64,000 nucleotides of DNA from Methanobrevibacter sp. TLL-48-HuF1 (GCF_023617305.1 NZ_CP081485.1:1602501-1666500); one strand, 5' to 3'; positions 1 to 8,220 are shown, numbered from the stretch's first letter. Translations and numbers: made by a program. Notes: generated by a model from the letters alone, not told the origin.

Positions 1-869
1 GAGTCTATACGTAGAGATGGTGTGGCTATTTGAAAGTCTTCACTTTCAAGAGCTTTTGTAAGACCTTCTAAATCATAATAATCTCCAACAGCAGCTCCAA
101 TTAATGTTATTTTATTTAAATTAGTATTTTCTCGTGTTTTTATTGCTATGTTAACTAATTCTTCTATTTTAGTTTCTCTTAATGGTCTGTAAAGATAGCT
201 GGACATGCAGAATCTACAACCTCTTGTACATCCTCTTGAAACATTTAGCATAATTGAATCACTAAACACAGTTTTATAAGCTTCTTCGTCAGTTTTGGTA
301 ATGATTGGCTGTGTTATATGGTATGCATTTTTCATATCATCTATGAGAGCTATTTTTGTATTGTTGTTAAATTTGGGGATGTATACTCCGGGAATATCTA
401 AAAAATTATCTAAATTTTTATTTTCCAGGTATTTATCTAAAAATTTATTTATAGTAACTTCTCCTTCGCCGATTATAAACACATCAATATAATCTGATAA
501 TGGCATTGGATTTGCAGTTGCACAAGGACCTCCAGCTATTATTAAAGGATCATTTTCACTTCTGTCTTTTCTTTTAAGGGGAATTTCAGATTGTTTAATC
601 ATTTCTAAAACATTAAAATAATCTTCTTCAAATTGCAGGGAAAAACTGATTATATCAAAGTGTTTCATAGGAGTATTTGACTCAATAGATTTAGTATTGG
701 GATAAATGATTCGTTCACACCATGTGTCTTGCCTTTCATTAATTAAATTATATAATATATTATAGCCTAATGATGACATAGCTGTTTTATAGATGTTCGG
801 ATATGCAAGTCCAAATCTTAAATCTATGTTTTTATGGTTTTTTTGGAAAATATTTTTTTCATAAATCAT
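1..869 (-). CDS. B12-binding-domain radical SAM protein, 3' end cut by window
   Basis: The complement is open from an ATG at 869 down to base 1, where the window ends, giving 289 codons of an incomplete protein. The N-terminal half (FGLAYPNIY, then DIISFSLQFEED and IIAGGPCATANPMPLSD) looks like the cobalamin-binding type domain that precedes many radical SAM cores. The iron-sulfur motif is CTRGCRFC, with cysteines at about residues 214, 218 and 221 in the usual C-x3-C-x2-C spacing. The family is a set of uncharacterised archaeal and bacterial radical SAM enzymes, so the substrate is unknown. An in-frame stop lies about 40 bases upstream and no other ATG intervenes, so the start is reasonably secure. 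No clear ribosome binding site is visible. Confidence 0.8.
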   Translation of the reverse strand, partial: MIYEKNIFQKNHKNIDLRFGLAYPNIYKTAMSSLGYNILYNLINERQDTWCERIIYPNTKSIESNTPMKHFDIISFSLQFEEDYFNVLEMIKQSEIPLKRKDRSENDPLIIAGGPCATANPMPLSDYIDVFIIGEGEVTINKFLDKYLENKNLDNFLDIPGVYIPKFNNNTKIALIDDMKNAYHITQPIITKTDEEAYKTVFSDSIMLNVSRGCTRGCRFCMSSYLYRPLRETKIEELVNIAIKTRENTNLNKITLIGAAVGDYYDLEGLTKALESEDFQIATPSLRID

Positions 870-1348
870 GGAATCAACTATGAAATTTTTAGGTTTTTTT
901 GGAAAATTTACTTATTTTTTAAATATTTGACTTAAATTCATTATTTTATAATTATTGGATTGTATCGTTGTATTTTTCATTATAAAAATAAATTTTCAAT
1001 GTATTTTCTATTTAAAACTTCAATTGAATTAGATTTTAAATATGCTACTTGATTATATGTAAGATTTATTTTTCATTGTGTGTTTAATTTTTGAATTTAA
1101 ATTGAAGATAGTTTATCCTTTTTTTACTTATTTCAATATTATTTGTTTTTAATTTAAATTTTATAAAACTTTTAATCATTTTCTCACGGATTTAGCTAAT
1201 TTAAATGGGTTTTTTTATCAATGAAGTTGTAAAAACATTTATATAATAATAAATTCTAAATCTATAATTACTCATTATGAATACTATATGTTAGTATAAT
1301 ATAATATTTTTATTAAAATTTTCGTAATGAGAACTAAGAGGTGGAAAA
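870..1348. promoter_or_regulatory. AT-rich intergenic region with adhesin promoter and leader
   Basis: No gene is seen in these 479 bases between divergent genes. A TATA-like box TTTATATAAT sits at 1238-1247, which would put transcription start near 1270 and leave a leader of about 75 bases before the wall-protein gene. In the leader, CTCATTA (1271-1277) can pair with TAATGAG (1325-1331), just upstream of a strong ribosome binding site GAGGTG at 1338-1343. Whether this pairing matters is not known. Confidence 0.4.
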
Positions 1349-4300
1349 ATTTCAAAGATAAATAAAGCATTGTTTATTTCAGTTATATGTGCATTCTTCC
1401 TGATGTTAGGATCTGTATGTGCTGTGGATTTAAACAATGTTTCTGATATCGAAAATTCAAACTTGATACAAGATGATAATCAATTATCTTATCAAAATTT
1501 AGAAGTTTCTAGTAATGGATCTATCTCAGATAATTATTCTTATAACTCTAATATTGATTATTCCAATAGTGGAGTAATTCGATCTAATTATGAGAATAAT
1601 AATGTTATAGAATTACAACAGATTTCAGACAATGGTGTTATTTCTGAAGCTCAAAGTTCTCTTTCAAATACTACTTTAAGTGGTCATAATACAACTTTGT
1701 ACTTTAAAAATGGCACTACTTATGATGTAAAATTAACTGATATTACTGGTAAAGCATTATCTAATCAAACTGTATCATTTTTAATAAATGGTAAACTTTA
1801 TAATCGTACTACTGGTAGTGATGGTGTTGCATCTATGAATATTAACTTGGCTGTTGGTAAGTATAATATTACAGCAAGTTATGCAGGTTCTTCATTGTAT
1901 GGAGGTTCTTCAGTTACAAATTTAGTTGAAGTATTATCTACAATATCTGCAAATGATGTTGTGAAGTTCTATAGAAATGGTACTCAATATTATGCAAAAT
2001 TTGTTGATGGAAATGGAAACCCATTAGTTAATGCAGAAGTTAGATTCAATATTAATGGTGTTTTCTATACTCGTAATACTAATAATGGTGGTATAGCTAA
2101 TTTAAGCATAGCTTTAAATCCTAATAAATATATATTGACAGCAATCCATCCTAATGGTGAAATGTCTGCTAATAATATTACTGTTTTATCTACTATTAAT
2201 AGTAGTGATATAATTAAATACTTCAGGAATGGTACTCAATATTATGCAACTTTTTATGATGCTATGGGTAATCCATTAGTTAATGAAACTGTTAGGTTTA
2301 ATATTAATGGTGTTATCTATGAAAAAAGAACAAATGATAAAGGTACTGCAAATTTAACTATTTCACTTTATCCGGGTAGTTATATATTAACTGCTTATCA
2401 TCCTAATGGTGAATCACATGGTTATAATATTAATGTATTATCTACTTTGATAGATAATAATAATATTACTATGTATTATAGGGATGGTACTGCATTTACT
2501 ATTAAGGTCATTGATGGTCAAGGTAAACCTTTAGCAAATACTACTGTTAAGTTTAATATTAATGGTGTGTTCTATGATAAGGTTACTGATGAAAATGGTA
2601 TTGCAAAGTTAGGTATCAGACTTTATCCAAATAATTATATTATTACAAGTAGTTATAATGGTCTTGAGGTATCTAATAATATTGGTGTTAGCAGTTCAAA
2701 TACTACTATAATTGGTAAAGATGCATATATTATTATAAATAGTATTAATAGTAATTATACTGTAACATTAGTTGATATAAAAGGAAATCCAATTGAAAAT
2801 CAAACAGTTTACTTTAAATATAATAATAAAGAAGTAACTGCCACTACTGATGAAAATGGTAATGCTACTATCACTATTTCTAATTTAGAAAAAGGTGATT
2901 ATAATGTAACTTATGGCTTTAATGGAGTTATAGGTTATTATCCTTCTAAATCAAGTAGCATACTTCATGTTATAAATTCAACTACTATATTAACTGGTAA
3001 TGATGTAAGCATGGTTTATAATGATGGTTCTAAATTTAGAGTTACATTAACAGATTTAAATGGTAAACCTTTAGCTAATAAAATCATTACTTTCTTAATT
3101 AATGGTGTTGCTTATAATCGTACAACTGATTCAAATGGTGTAGCAAGTATAGATATTAGATTATATCCTGGAAATTATGTAATTTCTTATTATTATTCTA
3201 ATAAAGGTGCTTTAGATTATAATGATGGATCAAACAATGTTGTTGTTGCTAAACAAACTTTAAATATTAAAGGAAATGATTTGGTGATGTTACCAAACGA
3301 CGGTTCTGCTTTTGAAGTTGCAATCACTGATAAAGATAAAAACCCCGTTAAAGACATTGCTGTTCTATTTACAGTCTCTGGAGTTACATATACTAAATAT
3401 ACTGATCAATCAGGTATTGCTAAATTAAACATTAATCTTAATGTAGGTTATTACAAGATTTCATATGCAATAAATGATACTCTCTGTAAAGGGTCTGGTT
3501 CAAATATGATTTTGGTTAACGGAACTATACTTACTGCAGATGATATTAACATGAATGTAGGAACTAGTGGAAATTTCAATGTTAAATTAACTGATGCTAA
3601 AAATAATCCAATTAATGGAGCAACTATTAAGTTCTATTATAATGGTATTACTAAAACTGCAATTACTAACAGTGGAGGTATAGCTACAATAACTATTGAT
3701 TCTTTAGAAAAAGGTGATTATCCAATAGCTTATTATTATTATCCTACAATTGGAGGTAATTACTCAAACAGTGGACAAGCATATATTCATGTGTTTGGAA
3801 ATATCTCAATTGTAAATATAATTGATGCATCTAAAGTTGTAAAATCATTTATTGAATCAGAGGGTAAATTACCAGATTCTGTTTTAATTAATGGTGAAAG
3901 TTATACTTTGGCTCAATTTTTATATCTTGCAGCTATAGCAACTGTAAATATAAATAATGGTGATTTAAGCGATTTAAATTCTAAAGATGCAACTAACCCG
4001 TCTAACTACACCAAGTGTGCTAATTTAGGTAATTTGGTAGATTATATTAGTGTTGCACAAGCTATTATAGATTATGTAAATGCTAATGGTAAAGCTCCAG
4101 AATCCATATCCTCTAGTGTAGGAACTGTAACTTTTGATGGTTTGATATATGCATTTGCTCGTGTTGTTGCGTTTTATGGTAATAATCAACAGTTACCTGC
4201 TTATGTTGCTGTTAAGTCAATAGATTCTGACTCTTCTCAATTTGTAATCAATAGAGTCAATGTAAAAGCTACTGAAAGTGAATTAGCGAATATTGATAAA

Positions 4301-4741
4301 TATTTGCAGGCTACTGCTAATTGTCAAGTTGATGACCCTACAATTGTTGCTTTAGCTCAAAAATTAACTGCAGGACTATCAACACCAACACAAAAAGCTA
4401 GTGCAATACTTGATTATGTTATTGATAATGTAGCATATGTGGGTTATTTTGATACTACTCGTGGTGCTAAAAAAACTTTAACTGATAAAAGAGGTAACTG
4501 CTGTGATCAGGCTCATTTGGTTATAGCATTATTTAGAGCAGCAGATCTTCCAGCAAGATATGTTCATGGAACATGTACTTTTTCAAGCGGACCTATAGGT
4601 CATGTTTGGGCACAAGTTTTAATTGATGGTACTTGGGTAGTTGCTGATCCAGTAAGTTCTAGAAACTCATTAGGAGTAGTAAATAATTGGAATATTAATA
4701 CATTTACTTTAAAGAATTATTATATTTCTTTACCATTCTAA
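1349..4741 (+). CDS. Secreted wall protein: Ig-like repeats, pseudomurein-binding repeats, transglutaminase-like domain
   Basis: A surface protein of about 1130 residues. The N-terminus SKINKALFISVICAFF followed by LGSVCA reads as a signal peptide. Eight Ig-like repeats of about 85 residues follow (about residues 105-815), each with a core like D..GNPL.N..V.FNINGV and N.Y.ITA.Y. Two pseudomurein-binding repeats (about 820-870 and 895-947) resemble those of methanogen wall enzymes. The C-terminus is a transglutaminase-like fold with Cys in RGNCCDQAH (about 1049), His in GHVWAQV (about 1084) and Asp in WVVADP (about 1099). That order of wall-binding repeats plus a Cys-His-Asp core matches pseudomurein endoisopeptidases (family C71), so wall remodelling or covalent adhesion is inferred. 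The start is chosen at ATT 1349 because the GAGGTG site lies five bases before it; the first standard start codon (TTG 1370) would drop the charged part of the signal peptide. Confidence 0.85.
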   Translation: MSKINKALFISVICAFFLMLGSVCAVDLNNVSDIENSNLIQDDNQLSYQNLEVSSNGSISDNYSYNSNIDYSNSGVIRSNYENNNVIELQQISDNGVISEAQSSLSNTTLSGHNTTLYFKNGTTYDVKLTDITGKALSNQTVSFLINGKLYNRTTGSDGVASMNINLAVGKYNITASYAGSSLYGGSSVTNLVEVLSTISANDVVKFYRNGTQYYAKFVDGNGNPLVNAEVRFNINGVFYTRNTNNGGIANLSIALNPNKYILTAIHPNGEMSANNITVLSTINSSDIIKYFRNGTQYYATFYDAMGNPLVNETVRFNINGVIYEKRTNDKGTANLTISLYPGSYILTAYHPNGESHGYNINVLSTLIDNNNITMYYRDGTAFTIKVIDGQGKPLANTTVKFNINGVFYDKVTDENGIAKLGIRLYPNNYIITSSYNGLEVSNNIGVSSSNTTIIGKDAYIIINSINSNYTVTLVDIKGNPIENQTVYFKYNNKEVTATTDENGNATITISNLEKGDYNVTYGFNGVIGYYPSKSSSILHVINSTTILTGNDVSMVYNDGSKFRVTLTDLNGKPLANKIITFLINGVAYNRTTDSNGVASIDIRLYPGNYVISYYYSNKGALDYNDGSNNVVVAKQTLNIKGNDLVMLPNDGSAFEVAITDKDKNPVKDIAVLFTVSGVTYTKYTDQSGIAKLNINLNVGYYKISYAINDTLCKGSGSNMILVNGTILTADDINMNVGTSGNFNVKLTDAKNNPINGATIKFYYNGITKTAITNSGGIATITIDSLEKGDYPIAYYYYPTIGGNYSNSGQAYIHVFGNISIVNIIDASKVVKSFIESEGKLPDSVLINGESYTLAQFLYLAAIATVNINNGDLSDLNSKDATNPSNYTKCANLGNLVDYISVAQAIIDYVNANGKAPESISSSVGTVTFDGLIYAFARVVAFYGNNQQLPAYVAVKSIDSDSSQFVINRVNVKATESELANIDKYLQATANCQVDDPTIVALAQKLTAGLSTPTQKASAILDYVIDNVAYVGYFDTTRGAKKTLTDKRGNCCDQAHLVIALFRAADLPARYVHGTCTFSSGPIGHVWAQVLIDGTWVVADPVSSRNSLGVVNNWNINTFTLKNYYISLPF

Positions 4742-4790
4742 TTTTTACTATTTCTTTTTTTTATTTTTCTTTATATTCTTTTTTTAGTTA
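4742..4790 (+). terminator. U-rich terminator after wall protein
   Basis: Right after the stop codon there are several runs of five to eight T on the plus strand without a clear hairpin, the usual form of an archaeal terminator. It lies just before the IS insertion point. Confidence 0.5.
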
Positions 4791-4796
4791 TAACTA

Positions 4797-4804
4797 ATTT
4801 TTTA
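4797..4804. repeat. Target-site duplication, left copy
   Basis: ATTTTTTA, identical to 6163-6170 on the other side of the insertion sequence. An exact 8-bp match directly abutting both inverted ends supports a real and fairly recent insertion. Confidence 0.85.
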
Positions 4805-4828
4805 GGCTCTGTCAAGGACTTTGGTGAT
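4805..4828 (+). repeat. Left terminal inverted repeat of IS
   Basis: Starts GGCTCTGTC and ends ACTTTGGTGAT; pairs with the complement of 6139-6162 at 21 of 24 positions. Confidence 0.85.
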
Positions 4829-4908
4829 TTGAATTTTTAATTTTTAATTTCAAAAAATTTTTTAAATGCTTTTTTGGGTTTTATTTTTTAAAATAAGATA
4901 GTAAATTT

Positions 4909-4934
4909 AATATATTAAGTGGAGCTAATATATT
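4909..4934 (+). promoter_or_regulatory. Hairpin presenting transposase ribosome binding site in its loop
   Basis: AATATATTA (4909-4917) and TAATATATT (4926-4934) are a perfect 9-bp inverted repeat. The 8-base loop contains GTGGAG, the only ribosome binding site before the transposase ATG at 4938. It may limit translation of the transposase. Confidence 0.45.
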
Positions 4935-4937
4935 AAT

Positions 4938-6155
4938 ATGAATAAAGACAATACAAAAGCTCCATGTTCTATATTGGAGGATAAACAACTTAAACTTTTC
5001 GATTTTTTTGAAGAATTTTCTGAATATGAATCTTATGGGGAGAAATTAAGCAATGGATGTTTAAATTCGGATGATAATTTAATTAGGCTTACTAAACATG
5101 GTAATTTTTATTTTAAATATAAATATGCATTTTGTCCTGATTGTTATTCCTCAAATGTTGTTAAAAATGGGAATTATGTTCGTAAATTGTATTTTTTAAA
5201 TGTTGGAGAACAAAAATGTATTATTCAGAAATATAAATGTAAAAAATGTGGTAAAATTTTTTATACTGATATTAAATCTATTGTTGATGAAAATTGCAAT
5301 ATTACAAAGCCTGTAATAGAATATATCAATGAAATATACTCTGTTTCTGGAAATAGTATTTATAAAATTCAGTATATGCTCAAAAGATTCTTCAATGTAG
5401 ATATTTCACATCAAAGTATTGAATCTTGCATAATATCTGATGAAAATGATGATATAAGTGTGAATGAATCTTATTCTGGATATTATTTGTTTGATAGTCT
5501 TTGGACTAAAATTAACGGTGTTTGGAACTATTTTTTAGTCTTATTTGATGTTAAATTGAATTCTGTTGTTTCTATGGATCTGGTGGAATCAGAGGATATT
5601 GGAACTATATATAAGTTTTTAGATGATTCCCTACGTAATCAGCCTAAGATTTGTATTGTATCTGATTTAAAAGATGAGTATCATCCAGCAATTGAAAAAG
5701 TTGGGGTTAGACATCAATTCTGTATGTTTCACACAAAACAAAAGATAAACAGGAACATTAGAGAGGATAAAAAAAGAAATAATTATTCTGATGAAGAATT
5801 GGAATACTTAAATTATTGTAAACAATTAGTTTTTGATGTTTTAGATGCTAATGATTTAGAATCTGCTAAAAAAGGTAGAGATTATCTTATTAGTATACAA
5901 AACAATTTGCCGAAAGTTATTTTTAATTTATTGTGGTTTTTCATCATTCCTTACTTTAAAACAATAACATTTCATCTTGAAAATAGTAATGTTCCAACTA
6001 CAAGTAATAAAATTGAAAATTTCTTTCAAAAAGTTTTCCCTAAGCATATTAAAAAAACATTAAGAACTTTTGAAGGAGCTAGGACAAGATTTTCTCTCAA
6101 AACCAAATACTGGGTGCAGAGAAACTTCCGAGGCATTCATCACCAAAGTTATTGA
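4938..6155 (+). CDS. IS transposase, zinc-ribbon plus DDE type
   Basis: A 405-residue transposase filling the insertion sequence. An N-terminal zinc ribbon (CPDC about residue 66, CKKCGK about 101) precedes a helix-turn-helix-like stretch and an RNase H-fold core. Candidate catalytic residues are D in LFDSLWT (about 185), D in VSDLKDEY (about 242) and E in KIENFFQK (about 359). A C-x2-H pair (CMFH, about 261-264) lies between the second D and E, as in several DDE families. The frame is unbroken, so the element may be active. The stop codon lies inside the right inverted repeat. Confidence 0.88.
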   Translation: MNKDNTKAPCSILEDKQLKLFDFFEEFSEYESYGEKLSNGCLNSDDNLIRLTKHGNFYFKYKYAFCPDCYSSNVVKNGNYVRKLYFLNVGEQKCIIQKYKCKKCGKIFYTDIKSIVDENCNITKPVIEYINEIYSVSGNSIYKIQYMLKRFFNVDISHQSIESCIISDENDDISVNESYSGYYLFDSLWTKINGVWNYFLVLFDVKLNSVVSMDLVESEDIGTIYKFLDDSLRNQPKICIVSDLKDEYHPAIEKVGVRHQFCMFHTKQKINRNIREDKKRNNYSDEELEYLNYCKQLVFDVLDANDLESAKKGRDYLISIQNNLPKVIFNLLWFFIIPYFKTITFHLENSNVPTTSNKIENFFQKVFPKHIKKTLRTFEGARTRFSLKTKYWVQRNFRGIHHQSY

Positions 6156-6162
6156 CAGTGCC
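6139..6162 (-). repeat. Right terminal inverted repeat of IS
   Basis: Inverted partner of 4805-4828. It includes the transposase stop codon TGA at 6153-6155. Confidence 0.85.
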
Positions 6163-6170
6163 ATTTTTTA
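6163..6170. repeat. Target-site duplication, right copy
   Basis: ATTTTTTA, identical to 4797-4804. Confidence 0.85.
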
Positions 6171-6191
6171 ATCGCTAATATTTTATAATAG

Positions 6192-6200
6192 TTTATATAA
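6192..6200 (+). promoter_or_regulatory. TATA box of coaD
   Basis: TTTATATAA lies about 40 bases before the coaD start codon and about 30 bases beyond the insertion sequence, so coaD keeps its own promoter. Confidence 0.5.
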
Positions 6201-6233
6201 AGTTATATTAGCAAACTAATTTAGGACAATATT

Positions 6234-6692
6234 ATGGATCATAAAAAATATAAGAAAATAGCTGTTGGAGGAACTTTTGATAAGTTTCATGATGGTCATA
6301 AAAAGTTACTTACAACTGCTTTTGAGTTAGGTGAAAAAGTTGAAATTGGTGTAACTTCTAATGCTTTTGGTGGTCTTAAGGGGGATATTGACTCTTGTGA
6401 AGATCGGATGAAATGTCTTAAAGAATTTTTTGATGATAAATTAAATTATACTGTTATGGTTTTGGATGATGCATATGGAACTACTGTTTTTGATGAGGAA
6501 TTTGATGCAATTGTAGTTAGTGAAGAAACTGAACCAGTAGCAGTTGAAATTAATGAAATTAGAGATTCTAAAGGAATGTCTCCATTAGATATTGTTGTTG
6601 TTAGCTTTGTTTTAGCAGATGATGGTCATCCTATTTCGTCTACACGAATTAGGAGTGGTGAAATTAATAAAAAAGGAAATATTTTAAGATAG
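6234..6692 (+). CDS. coaD: Archaeal phosphopantetheine adenylyltransferase
   Basis: A 152-residue nucleotidyltransferase that adenylylates 4'-phosphopantetheine to dephospho-CoA, the fourth step of coenzyme A synthesis. The N-terminus AVGGTFDKFHDGHKKLL holds the T/HxGH nucleotide-binding motif (here HDGH, about residues 20-23) and the C-terminal part holds ISSTRIRSGEI, the second conserved motif of the cytidylyltransferase fold. Length fits the archaeal form, which differs from the bacterial enzyme. The gene is monocistronic in appearance, with its own TATA box upstream. Confidence 0.9.
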   Translation: MDHKKYKKIAVGGTFDKFHDGHKKLLTTAFELGEKVEIGVTSNAFGGLKGDIDSCEDRMKCLKEFFDDKLNYTVMVLDDAYGTTVFDEEFDAIVVSEETEPVAVEINEIRDSKGMSPLDIVVVSFVLADDGHPISSTRIRSGEINKKGNILR

Positions 6693-6720
6693 TATTTTAT
6701 TATTAAATTAAATCGACATG

Positions 6721-6729
6721 TTTATATAT
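6721..6729 (+). promoter_or_regulatory. TATA box of ferredoxin/polyferredoxin operon
   Basis: TTTATATAT about 80 bases before the ferredoxin ATG; implies a leader of about 60 bases. Confidence 0.45.
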
Positions 6730-6809
6730 GCATTTCGACAATGTATTAATTGATATTAAAATATTATTTTTTCATAAAATAATTTTCATATCAAATTTGA
6801 GGTGGTTAT

Positions 6810-7001
6810 ATGGCAGTAAAAATAGATTCAGATCTCTGTGGTCACATTGAAAATTGTCCAGTACAAGGTTTATGTGTAAAGATTTGTGAACAAGGTGCTC
6901 TCATCGAAGAAGATGGCGATGTAACTGTTGTCCCTGAAAAATGTGATGACTGTGACCTTTGTATTCAAAACTGTCCTAATCAAGCTATATCTAAAGCATG
7001 A
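6810..7001 (+). CDS. Small 2[4Fe-4S] ferredoxin, FwdG/FwdH-like
   Basis: A 63-residue iron-sulfur protein with eight cysteines in two groups: CGHIENC with GLC and KIC in the first half, and CDDCDLCIQNCP in the second, enough for two [4Fe-4S] clusters. A ribosome binding site GAGGTGG precedes the ATG. It ends nine bases before the polyferredoxin gene and is almost surely co-transcribed with it, which suggests it passes electrons in the same complex, as the small ferredoxin subunits of formylmethanofuran dehydrogenase do. Assignment to G or H is not possible from this sequence alone. Confidence 0.75.
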   Translation: MAVKIDSDLCGHIENCPVQGLCVKICEQGALIEEDGDVTVVPEKCDDCDLCIQNCPNQAISKA

Positions 7002-7010
7002 GGGATTTTA

Positions 7011-8018
7011 ATGTTTAATGTTGAGAGGAGCGGGGAAGAAACCCGTAAGTTATCACATAACAATGATAGGTGTGTAGGTTGTGGAATTTGTACTGATGTG
7101 TGTCCAACATCTTCTTTAAGGTTAGGACCTATTGTACCAATTGCACGTGGTTTAATTGAAATGGATTTAGTTTCTGTAACTCCTAATACTTGTGTTTTAT
7201 GCGGATTATGTTCTGTTGCATGTCCATTTGATGCTTTATCATTAACCATTAATGGTGAAGATATTAAAGAAACCGGAAATTATCCTGTATGGGAAGTTGA
7301 ATCAGAAATTAATGATGATGATTGTATATATTGTGGAAGATGTTATTCTGTTTGTCCTAGAGACACTATATTGTTTAAAAGAGAGTTGCCATCTAGAGAA
7401 GATTTAGTTATTGGTGAAATTAGTGTCGATGAGGATAAATGTGTTTACTGCAGTATCTGTTCAGAAATGTGTCCTGCAGGAGCTATTAGTTTAACTAATA
7501 ATTCAAAGTTCTCTAATGATTGTCTTAACAACACTATTGAGATAGATACTTCTAAATGTATTTACTGTGGTGTTTGTAAGAGAGCTTGTCCTCAAGATGC
7601 AATTAAAGCAGTATGTTCAACATGTATGTTCCAAGATCAAATTAAAGCTCCTGAAATTAATGGTACAGCATCCATTCTTAAAGATGACTGTGTAAACTGT
7701 TCATGGTGTAAGGAAGTTTGTCCTGTTGATACAATTAATGTAACTAAACCATTTGAAGGAACTTTAAAATTAGTTGAAACAGAAGAAGCAATATGTAAAG
7801 GGGATGCTTGTCACGCATGTCAAGATGTTTGTCCATGTGATGCAGTAGAAATTATTGACAATAAAGCGGTTACTAATTTAGATTACTGTAATTTATGTGG
7901 TGCTTGTGTCAATGCATGTCCACAAAACATTAGAGAAGTTACAAGAACTTCAATGAAATTAGATAATATCAATTCAGAGTCTTGGAAAGATATTTTAACT
8001 TCTAATCTTTTAAGTTAG
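7011..8018 (+). CDS. fwdF: Polyferredoxin with eight [4Fe-4S] motifs, formylmethanofuran dehydrogenase subunit F type
   Basis: A 335-residue protein with eight C-x2-C-x2-C-x3-CP type motifs, among them CVGCGICTDVCP, CVLCGLCSVACP, CIYCGRCYSVCP, CVYCSICSEMCP, CIYCGVCKRACP, CVNCSWCKEVCP and CNLCGACVNACP, plus a variant CKGDACHACQDVCP. Eight clusters and this length match FwdF, the electron-wire subunit of tungsten formylmethanofuran dehydrogenase, which carries out the first step of CO2 reduction in methanogenesis. The MvhB polyferredoxin is larger with about twelve clusters and fits less well. The catalytic subunits are not beside it here, so the role is inferred from the family. Confidence 0.78.
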   Translation: MFNVERSGEETRKLSHNNDRCVGCGICTDVCPTSSLRLGPIVPIARGLIEMDLVSVTPNTCVLCGLCSVACPFDALSLTINGEDIKETGNYPVWEVESEINDDDCIYCGRCYSVCPRDTILFKRELPSREDLVIGEISVDEDKCVYCSICSEMCPAGAISLTNNSKFSNDCLNNTIEIDTSKCIYCGVCKRACPQDAIKAVCSTCMFQDQIKAPEINGTASILKDDCVNCSWCKEVCPVDTINVTKPFEGTLKLVETEEAICKGDACHACQDVCPCDAVEIIDNKAVTNLDYCNLCGACVNACPQNIREVTRTSMKLDNINSESWKDILTSNLLS

Positions 8019-8042
8019 AAAGAGAGATTTCATACTCTCTTT
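8019..8042. terminator. Bidirectional hairpin terminator between convergent genes
   Basis: AAAGAGAG (8019-8026) and CTCTCTTT (8035-8042) form a perfect 8-bp stem with an 8-base loop, placed between the fwdF stop and the stop of the convergent small pilin gene. Confidence 0.55.
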
Positions 8043-8043
8043 T

Positions 8044-8217
8044 CTAAATTTTATTTATTAAAAAGTTTCGTTCTTTTGTTATTACTGTTTTTAGTTTATT
8101 TTGAGTAGTACTTGTTATGTTGGAGATATAAGTTCCAATGAATAGTATTATTATAATTAAACCTCCAACAATTAAAATTAATTCGGCACTACTTTGTCCT
8201 TTGTTGTCTGTTTTCAT
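8044..8217 (-). CDS. Very small class III-signal pilin-like protein
   Basis: A 57-residue reading frame from ATG at 8217 to TAG at 8044-8046, easily missed because of its size. The N-terminus KTDNKGQSSAELILIVGG has the short basic leader, the conserved Q-x-S-x-E-like core and the hydrophobic helix of archaeal class III signal peptides processed by EppA-like peptidases. It starts three bases after the stop of the next pilin gene and repeats its pattern, so the two are one transcript. Likely a minor pilin or a membrane-anchored assembly factor; no partner pilus genes are in view. Confidence 0.7.
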   Translation of the reverse strand: MKTDNKGQSSAELILIVGGLIIIILFIGTYISNITSTTQNKLKTVITKERNFLINKI

Positions 8218-8220
8218 TTT

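Larger units (their letters stand above)
4805..6162 (+). mobile_element. Intact 1358-bp insertion sequence with 24-bp inverted ends and 8-bp target duplication
   Basis: The ends are imperfect inverted repeats, 21 of 24 bases matching: 4805-4828 begins GGCTCTGTCAAGG and the complement of 6139-6162 begins GGCACTGTCAATA. Immediately outside, ATTTTTTA occurs at 4797-4804 and again at 6163-6170, a perfect 8-bp target-site duplication. The element carries one transposase gene. The end sequence and the 8-bp AT-rich duplication recall ISL3 elements; the length does not fit the 1183 bp known for ISM1 of M. smithii, so the family is left open. It sits between the wall-protein gene and coaD and breaks neither. 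Confidence 0.9.

Noticed and set aside
295-492. Plus-strand reading frame of 65 codons
   Set aside because: Antisense to the radical SAM gene; hydrophobic by chance.
1370-4741. CRISPR-like or DNA-level tandem repeats in the wall protein
   Set aside because: The similarity is at protein level (Ig-like repeats) with diverged bases and no spacers.
4805-6162. The element as ISM1 of M. smithii
   Set aside because: ISM1 is known as 1183 bp with 29-bp ends; this element is 1358 bp with 24-bp ends.
7011-8018. MvhB hydrogenase polyferredoxin
   Set aside because: MvhB carries about twelve clusters in tandem and is longer; eight clusters fit FwdF better, and no mvh genes are nearby.
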